13,917 nt of DNA, from contig JBEKVR010000269.1 in assembly GCA_049513815.1 (NCBI GenBank), positions 1 to 13,917 on the forward strand, in the 5' to 3' direction. The notes below the pieces were generated by a model. That model was not told the DNA's origin and searched no databases. It worked only from the letters and a program-made list of their open reading frames with translations. Made by a program: the position numbers and the translations under genes. This document shows, piece after piece, positions 7,188 to 13,234 of this stretch (position 1 is the stretch's first letter; the number at the start of each line of letters is the position of its first letter). Source of the DNA: Roseiarcus sp049513815 (GTDB lineage Bacteria; Pseudomonadota; Alphaproteobacteria; Rhizobiales; Beijerinckiaceae).

Positions 7188-7215
7188 GAGGCTCCGCATG
7201 GAGCCTCTTTGCTTT
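7188..7215 (+). terminator. Intrinsic terminator after the CHC2 gene
   Basis: GAGGCTCC-GCAT-GGAGCCTC forms a perfect 8-bp stem with a 4-nt loop, followed by TTTGCTTT. It begins 7 bp after the stop codon. Confidence 0.85.
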
Positions 7216-7283
7216 GCGCGGCATCGCGCCGTCCACCATTGTGAACGGTGACGCGAGAACGTACGCCATGCCACGCGAAACGG

Positions 7284-7577
7284 ATGGACGGCTATTTGCT
7301 CCAACTTGTCGCGATCCGTGCGCACAACGACGAACTGCGTACGCGCTTCCGCGGCGGCACGGTCTCGGTATCAGACGAAGTGAAAGAGCTGGGTCACATC
7401 GTCGTCGCGCACGCGCTTCTCACGATGGCGGAAGCTACCGAGCTCGATGACGAGGAACACGCGAACGGTAGCTTCCTTTTTTGCGCGCGCCAATTCCGAT
7501 GGTCGATCTCCTATGGCGATTCACGAAACCCAGCGAACGCGAAGATCACAAGACGCGAATTGCGATTGTCGTTATAG
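7284..7577 (+). CDS. Divergent DUF3768-family protein
   Basis: This small protein (97 aa from ATG 7284; 109 aa if the GTG at 7248 is used) has the layout of DUF3768, common on alphaproteobacterial accessory elements and of unknown function. The N-terminal IRAHNDELRTRFRGGTVSVS corresponds to the family's NDxLRxxFxGG block and is followed by the expected helical region. The C-terminal SFLFCARQFRWSISYGDSRN followed by ITRRELRLSL matches the family's aromatic-rich strand and final ITRxLxxxL segment. The usual NDPHGEHDFG signature is degraded to DDEEHANGS, so this is a divergent member. Neither start has a convincing Shine-Dalgarno sequence. It converges with the Argonaute gene, with the CGCGACCTGTCGCG array between them. 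Confidence 0.6.
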   Translation: MDGYLLQLVAIRAHNDELRTRFRGGTVSVSDEVKELGHIVVAHALLTMAEATELDDEEHANGSFLFCARQFRWSISYGDSRNPANAKITRRELRLSL

Positions 7578-7637
7578 GCGCGTTTCCCAACACGGAATGG
7601 CGCTGATCCTGCATAACTGACGAGAGCCTCGACAGCC

Positions 7638-7671
7638 CGCGACCTGTCGCGGCGCGTCGCGACAGGTCGCG
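7638..7671. repeat. Perfect inverted repeat made of four TCGCGA-type cores at 10-bp spacing
   Basis: CGCGACCTGTCGCG (7638-7651) and CGCGACAGGTCGCG (7658-7671) are perfect inverted repeats separated by GCGCGT. Seen another way, the region holds four CG|CG-centred cores at 7639.5, 7649.5, 7659.5 and 7669.5, an exact 10-bp period. It lies between the convergent DUF3768 and Argonaute genes. There is no T-run on either side, so it does not look like an intrinsic terminator. A 15-mer of it (7637-7651) is identical to 12933-12947 inside the HTH protein gene, where a larger array of the same motif lies. I infer a binding array for a sequence-specific protein. Confidence 0.7.
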
Positions 7672-7699
7672 AGCCGACACTCCACTGCTACCGCGCTCA

Positions 7700-9154
7700 C
7701 TATGTGTATTTCCGGAAATCAGGGGAAACCGATGTTCCGAATTCTACGTGTTTGAGAATACGCCCAACCTCCCGCGCAGCCTTGATCGGGGCCGGAAGTT
7801 TTTGATCGAACTGCGTCGTGTTCCAGTTTACTTTTGTCAGCGCCAGAACATCCTTCGCGAGAGTGGAGATCGTGCTATCTGAGTTCTCATGCGGCACCAG
7901 GAGCAAAGGTCGAGGAACGCGCAGGCCCGGGTAGGTTCCGTAGTAAGGGACGCTTCCGCGCGTATAGAGCAACCCCTTTCCACTTAGGTCGACGAACGTG
8001 CCGCGAAGAACGGGATAATTCCCGTCCCTGAACACGGCAATCGGCGAGCTCTCTTGTATCCAGAGAAGGTCGGCCATTTCGATGCCAAACTTCTTGAGGG
8101 CCACGTCGATGCCGTCCGCTTCTTCAGGCCGGAACCGAGAGGTCTTGAGCACTACCACGCGTGCGGGCACATGCCGATGGTGCGCTTTGTACGCGGCAAT
8201 TGATTGCGCAACTAACTCCGCCGCATCCTCCGCATTGAGATACGGATGGCGACCTCTGGTTTCCGTTTGCGCGCGCGCCCCGCGAAGAATCAACCCCCGT
8301 CCTCTCTCATCGAACATCTGCGCCGTGCTCGTCCACAACTGTTGCCCATCGAGGTCACGATAAAAGCCGATACCAAGAAAGCTCGTCCGGTACTCGGCCT
8401 GATCGGGCAAGAGACGCCAAGGCACCTTGCCGGCTTTGTAAAAAAGAGCGTTGAGCAAATTCCAGGCGCGCGTAGCTTTCACCTGCGTCTGACGATTGCT
8501 CTCACGCTTTAGCTTTCTCGGAATTTTCGTGGCGTCATCCCACGTGTCGGGCCAAACTATTTGAGTCGGAACATCCAGGTGCAACGTCTTGGCCTTAAGG
8601 AGGTCACGGAAGTTCAGCGTGTCGTCGCTGTCATCGTCGTCTTCCGCACCGTCGATCTGCTCCTCGCTCTTGGCATTAACGAGCTTTTCGATCAGCGGTA
8701 CCGGTAGGGCCAGCACGATCACGTCTGGCTTTGCACTACTTTCTATAAGCGCCGACAGTTGGGAGGTGATCAGCTCGACGGCGTGACGTACCGCCAAGTC
8801 GTGACGGCCAATCTCTCTAATCTCGTTGACCTGCCGCCGCGAAAGCGTGGCAGTCGCTCCGTCTGGCACCTCGAATTTGCACCTGAAAGGATTCTGGTTG
8901 CCAAGCCCCGGGAAGTCTGGGTTGAGATTGATGAGCTGCTTGTTCTCGCTCTCTATGCCGCGTGCAGTCTCAGCCAGAAACTCAGTGAACCCCCCGACGG
9001 TGTCTTCCGTGCCGATCACCCCAACTCGCACAACGTCACCAGATCGAGGCTGAAGCGGGCCAAACTCCCGCAGCCCCTGCCGTGGATCGCAGTGTTGGCC
9101 TCCGTCGCCAAACTCCAACATTGGTTCATCAAAGACATTTGATTTGAAATTCAT
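7700..9154 (-). CDS. Short prokaryotic Argonaute (MID-PIWI)
   Basis: This 484-aa protein is a short pAgo: it has MID and PIWI domains but no N or PAZ. The MID region (about 35-240) includes DVVRVGVIGT, DVIVLALPVPLIEKL and RQTQVKATRAWNLLNALFYKAGKVPWRLL, where guide 5'-phosphate contacts are expected. The PIWI domain begins with SFLGIGFYRDLDGQQLWTST followed by QMFDERGRGLILRG (about 258-292), and later has ARVVVLKTSRFRPEEADGI (331-349) and RPLLLVPHE (415-423). In active Argonautes the LGIGF position carries the first catalytic Asp; here it is Gly263, so slicing should be lost, as is normal for short pAgos. With a guide it would recognise invader nucleic acid and activate its partner, the APAZ-nuclease encoded just upstream. 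The ATG overlaps that gene's stop (ATGA, 9151-9154), implying coupled translation and a stoichiometric complex. Confidence 0.93.
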   Translation of the reverse strand: MNFKSNVFDEPMLEFGDGGQHCDPRQGLREFGPLQPRSGDVVRVGVIGTEDTVGGFTEFLAETARGIESENKQLINLNPDFPGLGNQNPFRCKFEVPDGATATLSRRQVNEIREIGRHDLAVRHAVELITSQLSALIESSAKPDVIVLALPVPLIEKLVNAKSEEQIDGAEDDDDSDDTLNFRDLLKAKTLHLDVPTQIVWPDTWDDATKIPRKLKRESNRQTQVKATRAWNLLNALFYKAGKVPWRLLPDQAEYRTSFLGIGFYRDLDGQQLWTSTAQMFDERGRGLILRGARAQTETRGRHPYLNAEDAAELVAQSIAAYKAHHRHVPARVVVLKTSRFRPEEADGIDVALKKFGIEMADLLWIQESSPIAVFRDGNYPVLRGTFVDLSGKGLLYTRGSVPYYGTYPGLRVPRPLLLVPHENSDSTISTLAKDVLALTKVNWNTTQFDQKLPAPIKAAREVGRILKHVEFGTSVSPDFRKYT

Positions 9155-10488
9155 GCCGGACTCCCTTCTTCGAAGAGGTCCCTGGATTCCATCTCCTTCG
9201 CTCGTGGATCACTACGCGTCCATGACGATTCCGGCACTGCCTGCGAGAGTTGAATAAGCGGCAGAGCCTCGAAGCCCAGGATCGGTTCCGGCTTGTCGTT
9301 ATCGAACAGCCCGGCCTCCGACTTACCGCTCTCGACAAGTAGGTGCTGCCACATCATCACTTGGCCACGAACGGCGGCGTTCCGTTCGAGACGCTTCTTG
9401 CCTGCTAGAAGCGCCTCGGGGAACCGGTGCGGCTGAAACCCGTCCTTCGTGAAATAGAAGGTCGGATCAACGACGAGAAACCACTCATCGGCAAGCCGCT
9501 CGAACCGGAAATTGGCGGCATGGTGGCGGACATATCCCTGGCCCTTTGGATACTTCTTGTTCGCGTACGCGCTCACTACTCTGGCGGAGGTTTCGTTGAC
9601 ATTGGCGACATACCGGTAGCTGCGCGATTTGTTGATCTCGGTCGCACGAAAATGAAATAGCCGGTCTTTGCGCAAGTAGGAGAGCTGTCCCGAAGTCTGC
9701 CGCTCGACCGTCCTTCGCAAGAGGTCGATCACGTCATTGGTATCGTCAAGGTCGTCGTTGAGGGCGAACAGCTTGGTGTCGACCGCATCGACCTGATCGA
9801 GATCGACGATCGCGCGCGTGGCGTAGTCTTTCGGATCGAAGAAGGAGACAAAGCGCCGTTTGCGGATGACCCAATCGAACCGAGTGTTATCGTGTTTGAC
9901 GAGTTCAGGAATCGCGTCGCGTCCGCTCCCGAAAGGCGACGAAGCGAGAAACACCTCGTCGGGGAGCTTGATACGCAAGAGGTTGATGATTGCTTCTTCG
10001 CCTTGGTTGAGAGGCGGGAGGTAGACGCCCGGTGTGCGTCGGTCGATCGTGAGAGCACCAATCCGATCAACGCAGCGCGCATCGAACACATCCCCTTCCT
10101 TGCTGAATTTCAGGCGGCGCTCTTCGCCTCTGACGCAGTCGGTTACATCCTTCCAGTAGGCCGAGCCGTCAATTTCACGCCACACAACGATGATCACCGG
10201 GATATTTGAACCCCGCCAATATTTAAGATCATCCGGCCTGAGCAGGTATTCGAAGCTGCGATCAGACTCACGGACGTATTGTCCGTCTTTCGTCGCCTTG
10301 ACCTGAACGCCGAGCAGCTTGCCAAGCGGCGTGCCACTCCTCGGATCGCGCAGCTCAATAATACCGTCCGTCCCGGCTTCCAATCGGCCGCGCGGGTCAT
10401 AGATGAACTGCATTTCGAGGACGAGCTTCTTGATGGCGGTCTCGCCGAGCTCGCCTAAGAGTTGGCTGTCCGTGATTCGTTTGCTCAT
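9151..10488 (-). CDS. DUF4365-type nuclease fused to APAZ (DREN-APAZ, SPARDA effector)
   Basis: This 445-aa effector subunit of a short-Argonaute system has an N-terminal DUF4365/PD-(D/E)XK nuclease: LGELGETAIKKLV with Glu16, GTDGIIEL with Asp41 and LLGVQVKAT with Gln62 and Lys64, the layout typical of DUF4365. From about residue 150 to the end comes the APAZ region, which stands in for the missing N-PAZ half of the Argonaute: RYVANVNETSARVV, YVRHHAANFRFERLADEWFL, DPTFYFTKDGFQPHR and LLAGKKRLERN (about 291-369). In studied SPARDA systems the complex is activated by guide-directed target binding and then degrades DNA and RNA indiscriminately, giving population-level immunity. It is the first gene of the two-gene operon. 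The start codon has no Shine-Dalgarno sequence; TATGAT lies exactly 6 nt upstream, predicting a leaderless mRNA. Confidence 0.93.
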   Translation of the reverse strand: MSKRITDSQLLGELGETAIKKLVLEMQFIYDPRGRLEAGTDGIIELRDPRSGTPLGKLLGVQVKATKDGQYVRESDRSFEYLLRPDDLKYWRGSNIPVIIVVWREIDGSAYWKDVTDCVRGEERRLKFSKEGDVFDARCVDRIGALTIDRRTPGVYLPPLNQGEEAIINLLRIKLPDEVFLASSPFGSGRDAIPELVKHDNTRFDWVIRKRRFVSFFDPKDYATRAIVDLDQVDAVDTKLFALNDDLDDTNDVIDLLRRTVERQTSGQLSYLRKDRLFHFRATEINKSRSYRYVANVNETSARVVSAYANKKYPKGQGYVRHHAANFRFERLADEWFLVVDPTFYFTKDGFQPHRFPEALLAGKKRLERNAAVRGQVMMWQHLLVESGKSEAGLFDNDKPEPILGFEALPLIQLSQAVPESSWTRSDPRAKEMESRDLFEEGSPA

Positions 10489-10532
10489 CCGTCAATCATA
10501 GGAGATTTTCGATCACCCGCGACAAATTTGTT
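10489..10532 (-). promoter_or_regulatory. Promoter region of the SPARDA operon (leaderless-type, with palindrome)
   Basis: On the minus strand TATGAT (10500-10495) is followed by TGACGG and then the ATG at 10488, so transcription would begin at or next to the start codon. Further upstream are TTGTCG (10525-10520), a weak -35 with 19-bp spacing, and a perfect palindrome, ACAAATTTGT (10522-10531). The segment also contains CGCGACAA (10518-10525), a half-site of the TGTCGCGACA motif that forms arrays elsewhere in the window. A repressor bound here would cover the -35 region. Confidence 0.5.
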
Positions 10533-11020
10533 CTTGTTATGTTTCGCTGCGCGGCATTGTACCAGTTAAATCAAAGCGCTACGTTGGGCCAGTATTGGAT
10601 GTTCCCACAAACAAGACGGCGAGGAACCGCTCTGGTGGTGACGCGATTAAGCTCGCTGCAGTTCATTCCGACGCTACAACCGTCGCTCCGATCTCTTTGA
10701 ACCGCGAAAAATCGGGGCTGAGATATTTGTCATATCTCGCTTTCGGGTATTCGATCTTCGCTCCGGTCGCCTTGTCGGTCTTGGTTCCGTTGAACCAGAT
10801 CGACCGAAGGCCAGCTCCTTTCCCCGTCTTGTTCTGATTCGCCTCGGCGATCAACTCGCCGGACGACATAATCCATGTCGCTTTGAGGCGCTCGGAGTGC
10901 AGGACGAAATAGTAATTGTCGCGAGGCTCCGGATGACGGATCGCCGCGAACAATGCGCCATCGCCGATGAGGACCTCATTGGACCTGGCCTTGATTTGGA
11001 CTTCAATGAAACTGTTCCCC

Positions 11021-11027
11021 GCCTTGC
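11021..11027. repeat. Target-site duplication, left copy
   Basis: GCCTTGC flanks the left terminal inverted repeat and is repeated exactly at 12202-12208. Because its outer bases are themselves complementary, the true duplication could be 7 bp (16-bp IRs), 5 bp CCTTG (17-bp IRs) or 3 bp CTT (18-bp IRs). All versions restore the same interrupted gene. Confidence 0.8.
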
Positions 11028-12201
11028 GAGACCTCTGCGAAAGGCGGTGATTGCGGGGGTTGAGGTTGCCGCGAACGCATCTGGGGCCGTGGCGAGGGCG
11101 ATTTGGCGCTGCGGCGCGTCGCCCAAGGCGGCCGCGAGCGGCGCCGGCGCCGCCGCCTGGCGGTTCAAGTCGCTCTTGCGGCGGCGGTTCGCAGGTTGAA
11201 GGCGACGAGGATCAGGTCGAGGTGGAAGGCGTTGGCCGCCAGACCACGGTAGCGCATGCGCTCGAGGCGATAGCGTCGCTTCAGTTGCGCGAAGGTGCGT
11301 TCGACCGCCGTCCGCACGCCGCCGATCAGCTTGTTGCGCACCCTCATCCAGGGCGGCAGCGTCTTCATGTGCTTATGGCGGCGGTGCTGGATGCGGTCCT
11401 TGATCCCGCGCGCCTTCAGCGCCGCCCGCCGCTCCTTCTTCTCGTAGGCCTTGTCGGCGTAGACCGCCTTCTCGTCGCCGACAATCAGCGCCTCGGCGAC
11501 CTCGCTCTCATAGGTCTTGGCCGGAGTGAGGACCCGCCGGCGCACCAGCCCTGAGCCCTGGTCGACGCCGATGTGCGCCTTGTAGCCAAAAAACAGGCTG
11601 CGATGCGGCCCCCGCCGCGTCCAATTGGCGTCCGGATCGTGCGCCGAGCGGCTCTCCTCGCCCTTCGGCGTCGACCCCGACGGCGGCGTCCGCCCCGACG
11701 AACGCACCAGCGTCGCGTCGATCAGCGTCCCCGTCTTGACGACGAAGCCCGCCCCCTCCAGCTGCCGCAGCACTTCGCCAAACAGCGCCTCGCCTAAGCC
11801 CGCCTCCTTCAGCGCGTTGCGGAACCGGCACAACGTCGTCTCGTCCGGCGTCGCCGCGTCGAGCGCCAGACCGCAGAAACGGCGGAACGACACCCGGTCG
11901 AGCAGCGCCTCCTCAAGTCCGGGGTCCGAAAGCCCGTACCATTGCTGCAGCAGCAGCGCCTTCAGCATCGCCAACGGCGCATAGGGCGGCCGACCCGTCT
12001 CGCCTGTCCGCACCGACGCCGCCAGCGCCTCGAGCCGCGACCAGTCGATCAGGCCGGCGATCCGCTCCAGCCTCTCGTTGCGGCCGAACCCCGGCGGCAA
12101 CAACGCCTCGATGAAGCTCGCCTGCGCCATCGCGATTCACTCCCTCTTCCCCGAGACAATGAATCACAACCGCCAAAGCTCGTCACTTTCGCAGAGGTCT
12201 C
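11028..12201 (-). mobile_element. Intact IS5-family insertion sequence
   Basis: This 1,174-bp element is bounded by perfect 16-bp terminal inverted repeats: GAGACCTCTGCGAAAG (11028-11043) and its complement, CTTTCGCAGAGGTCTC (12186-12201). They are flanked by the direct repeat GCCTTGC. One transposase gene fills most of it. Intact ends, an intact transposase and matching flanks indicate a fairly recent insertion into the nuclease gene. The exact IS5 subgroup cannot be set, because the duplication length is ambiguous (3, 5 or 7 bp). Confidence 0.9.
11165..12130 (-). CDS. IS5-family DDE transposase
   Basis: This 321-aa transposase catalyses cut-and-paste movement of the surrounding IS. The N-terminal IS5-type domain is typical: PPYAPLAMLKALLLQQWYGL (48-67), DPGLEEALLDRVSFRRFCGL and TPDETTLCRFRNAL. 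The catalytic DDE triad is visible: Asp138 in GTLIDATLV, Asp226 in VYADKAYEKKE and Glu277 in GVRTAVERTFAQLKRRY, with the Y-x2-R-x3-E-x6-K-like signature region expected of IS5/IS4-type enzymes. The start ATG at 12130 has GAGGGAG about 10 nt upstream. Length and motifs match a full IS5-group protein, so it is probably active. Confidence 0.95.
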   Translation of the reverse strand: MAQASFIEALLPPGFGRNERLERIAGLIDWSRLEALAASVRTGETGRPPYAPLAMLKALLLQQWYGLSDPGLEEALLDRVSFRRFCGLALDAATPDETTLCRFRNALKEAGLGEALFGEVLRQLEGAGFVVKTGTLIDATLVRSSGRTPPSGSTPKGEESRSAHDPDANWTRRGPHRSLFFGYKAHIGVDQGSGLVRRRVLTPAKTYESEVAEALIVGDEKAVYADKAYEKKERRAALKARGIKDRIQHRRHKHMKTLPPWMRVRNKLIGGVRTAVERTFAQLKRRYRLERMRYRGLAANAFHLDLILVAFNLRTAAARAT

Positions 12202-12208
12202 GCCTTGC
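12202..12208. repeat. Target-site duplication, right copy
   Basis: Second copy of GCCTTGC, next to the right terminal inverted repeat; it matches 11021-11027. Confidence 0.8.
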
Positions 12209-12341
12209 GGATGACTGCATCAATCCCGAAGTCGTCGACCAACGGTACATAGACGTCCAATCCCTCTCGCAACATTTGCCCTATCAGCCAATATTCCATG
12301 CGGCGGCCAAAGCCGGCGGAATGTCGAAAAGTCATCGCCAT

Positions 12342-12506
12342 CGTCACCCCCCTCAAGTTCGCGACTGCGAGGTTCCCGCACATCCCGAGTGCGACATCCA
12401 TCTCCATTTAACTTATCACCGAGCGGATTGCGCGCGATCGATTTGCAGCACACGCCGAACTGTGGACAACGACCGGCCGAACCTAACTTGATGCTACCAT
12501 GTTTGC
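12342..12506. promoter_or_regulatory. Divergent promoter region between the nuclease gene and the HTH gene
   Basis: This 165-bp region separates the minus-strand nuclease gene from the plus-strand HTH protein gene. On the plus side TACCAT (12495-12500) is followed by GTTTGC and the ATG at 12507, the same 6-nt gap seen before the SPARDA and Rep genes. No plausible -35 lies 16-18 bp upstream and there is no Shine-Dalgarno sequence. On the minus side GAGGGGGG (12354-12347) serves the nuclease gene. An ATG at 12407 could extend that gene. Confidence 0.4.
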
Positions 12507-13178
12507 ATGGACACCGACTTGTCGCGACAAGGCGCGACTACCCCCGACAGCGAATACACCCTCACGATCGACGAAGCGTTGGAGCGCTATGATCGCGCCG
12601 GCCGCCCTCGCACAGCGCGCAGCGTTCAGCGGTATTGCGCGAAAGGCCATCTCGATTGTCGGCGCATCGAAACGCCATTCGGCGAAAAATATCTGATCTC
12701 CCCGGCCTCAGTCGCCAAGCACATCGCCTATATCGAGGAAGTTTCTCCAAGCGCGACAGGTCACGACATGCCGCGACATGTCGCGACAGATGTCAGCATT
12801 GAAACTGGCCACGACATGCCGCGACAACCAGCGCCGACGAGTCCCGACTTGTCGCGACAAGACGCGACACATGTCGCCCCTGGAAATGGCGATGAGCCCG
12901 CGCGACAGCCGCAATCGACAAGTGACGACAAGCCGCGACCTGTCGCGACTGGTCCCGACCTTACGGAGCGGTACATCGATCGCTTGGAAGGGGAAGTGAC
13001 TTTCCTTCGCGAGGAACTCACCACGAAGAATGCGCAGATCAAGGAGCTGACCGAACGCAGTCGTGAGACGAATGTTTTGATCGGCGGCTTGCAGCGCTTG
13101 CTCGCGCCGATGCTCGGATCACCAGACCCGCATCGATCGACCTCAGACGAAACGCCGAGACCGGAGCACGGGCAATAG
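12507..13178 (+). CDS. HTH/coiled-coil plasmid-maintenance-type protein with internal operator repeats
   Basis: This 223-aa DNA-binding protein has three parts. The first is an N-terminal helix-turn-helix (about 19-76: LTIDEALERYDRAGRPRTAR, SVQRYCAKGHLDCRRIETPF, ISPASVAKHIAYIEE). The second is a middle region (about 80-150) of 27-residue repeats with PRHVAT, SRQDAT and PRPVAT at 89-94, 116-121 and 143-148, and PRQPAPTS matched by ARQPQSTS. The third is a C-terminal coiled coil (about 155-200: YIDRLEGEVTFLREELTTKN onward) ending in GGLQRLLAPMLG. An HTH followed by a coiled coil recalls KfrA-type plasmid proteins in layout, though I cannot claim homology. The middle region seems shaped by the DNA palindromes it carries rather than by protein function. 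It lies 56 bp upstream of the Rep-like gene. The start has TACCAT exactly 6 nt upstream and no Shine-Dalgarno sequence. Confidence 0.8.
   Translation: MDTDLSRQGATTPDSEYTLTIDEALERYDRAGRPRTARSVQRYCAKGHLDCRRIETPFGEKYLISPASVAKHIAYIEEVSPSATGHDMPRHVATDVSIETGHDMPRQPAPTSPDLSRQDATHVAPGNGDEPARQPQSTSDDKPRPVATGPDLTERYIDRLEGEVTFLREELTTKNAQIKELTERSRETNVLIGGLQRLLAPMLGSPDPHRSTSDETPRPEHGQ
12515..12539. repeat. Outlying copy of the operator-like repeat at the start of the HTH gene
   Basis: Within the first 11 codons lies the perfect 14-bp palindrome CTTGTCGCGACAAG (12518-12531), with a second core GGCGCGACT 10 bp on. It matches 12845-12869 at 23 of 25 positions. Its position just downstream of the presumed transcription start would suit autoregulation. 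Confidence 0.7.
12764..12950. repeat. 81-bp-period array of TGTCGCGACA-type palindromes inside the HTH gene
   Basis: Units begin CGAC at 12764, 12845 and 12926, exactly 81 bp apart. Each starts with two CG|CG-centred cores 10 bp apart: 12773.5 and 12783.5, 12854.5 and 12864.5, 12935.5 and 12945.5. Units 1 and 2 have a third core 48 bp after the first (12821.5 and 12902.5). The best matches are TGTCGCGACA (12779-12788) and CTTGTCGCGACAAG (12848-12861). The spacing puts paired sites on one face of the helix. The third unit contains the 15-mer CCGCGACCTGTCGCG also found at 7637-7651. Confidence 0.8.
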
Positions 13179-13187
13179 GGTAGGGGA

Positions 13188-13228
13188 CTGTGCACAGCGC
13201 GTCTTGACAGCCAGGCGCGCGCTATAAT
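13188..13228 (+). promoter_or_regulatory. Promoter/operator region of the Rep-like gene
   Basis: The region holds a perfect palindrome CTGTGCACAG (13188-13197), TTGACA (13204-13209) and TATAAT (13223-13228). TATAAT is followed by GCGCAG and then the ATG at 13235, so a transcript from it would be leaderless. The TTGACA is only 13 bp from TATAAT, too close for a normal sigma-70 pair, so the -10 is the trustworthy part. Confidence 0.5.
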
Positions 13229-13234
13229 GCGCAG

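Larger units (their letters stand above)
10663..12341 (-). pseudogene. PD-(D/E)XK-like nuclease gene interrupted by an IS5-family element
   Basis: Two minus-strand pieces are one gene: an N-terminal part at 12341-12202 and a C-terminal part at 11020-10663. Removing the IS and one copy of the 7-bp duplication GCCTTGC rejoins them in frame (498 nt, 165 aa) with no stop. The junction reads DFGIDAVIRK then AGNSFIEVQIKARS. This gives the nuclease-like pattern Asp-Ala-Val with a following Glu-Val-Gln-Ile-Lys, preceded by a helix with GFGRRMEYWLIGQML, so a PD-(D/E)XK nuclease fold is likely. The C-terminal part (YYFVLHSERLKATWIMSSGEL, YDKYLSPDFSRFKEI) I do not recognise. The start at 12341 has a strong GAGGGGGG upstream; an in-frame ATG at 12407 is an alternative. 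It lies 174 bp upstream of the SPARDA operon on the same strand. The insertion should inactivate it. The left fragment could in principle be read alone but would lack the Glu-x-Lys motif. Confidence 0.82.

Noticed and set aside
7309..7316. TGTCGCGA in the DUF3768 gene as another operator
   Set aside because: A single partial core with no 10-bp partner; likely by chance in GC-rich DNA.
7638..7671. Perfect hairpin as a bidirectional intrinsic terminator
   Set aside because: No T-run on either side, and its core matches the array in the HTH gene, so a binding site is a better reading; termination is not excluded.
9151..10488. SPARTA (TIR) or Sir2-APAZ effector
   Set aside because: The N-terminus shows the DUF4365 nuclease pattern (GETA, GTDGIIEL, VQVKAT), not a TIR or Sir2 domain.
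11051..12214. Plus-strand frames across the IS
   Set aside because: Shadows of the minus-strand transposase, which has the full DDE triad.
12764..12950. CRISPR-like array
   Set aside because: Units are 81 bp, lie in a coding frame, and consist of short palindromes rather than repeats separated by unique spacers.
13204..13228. TTGACA and TATAAT as a consensus sigma-70 promoter
   Set aside because: The spacing is 13 bp, too short for a standard promoter; only the -10 is kept.
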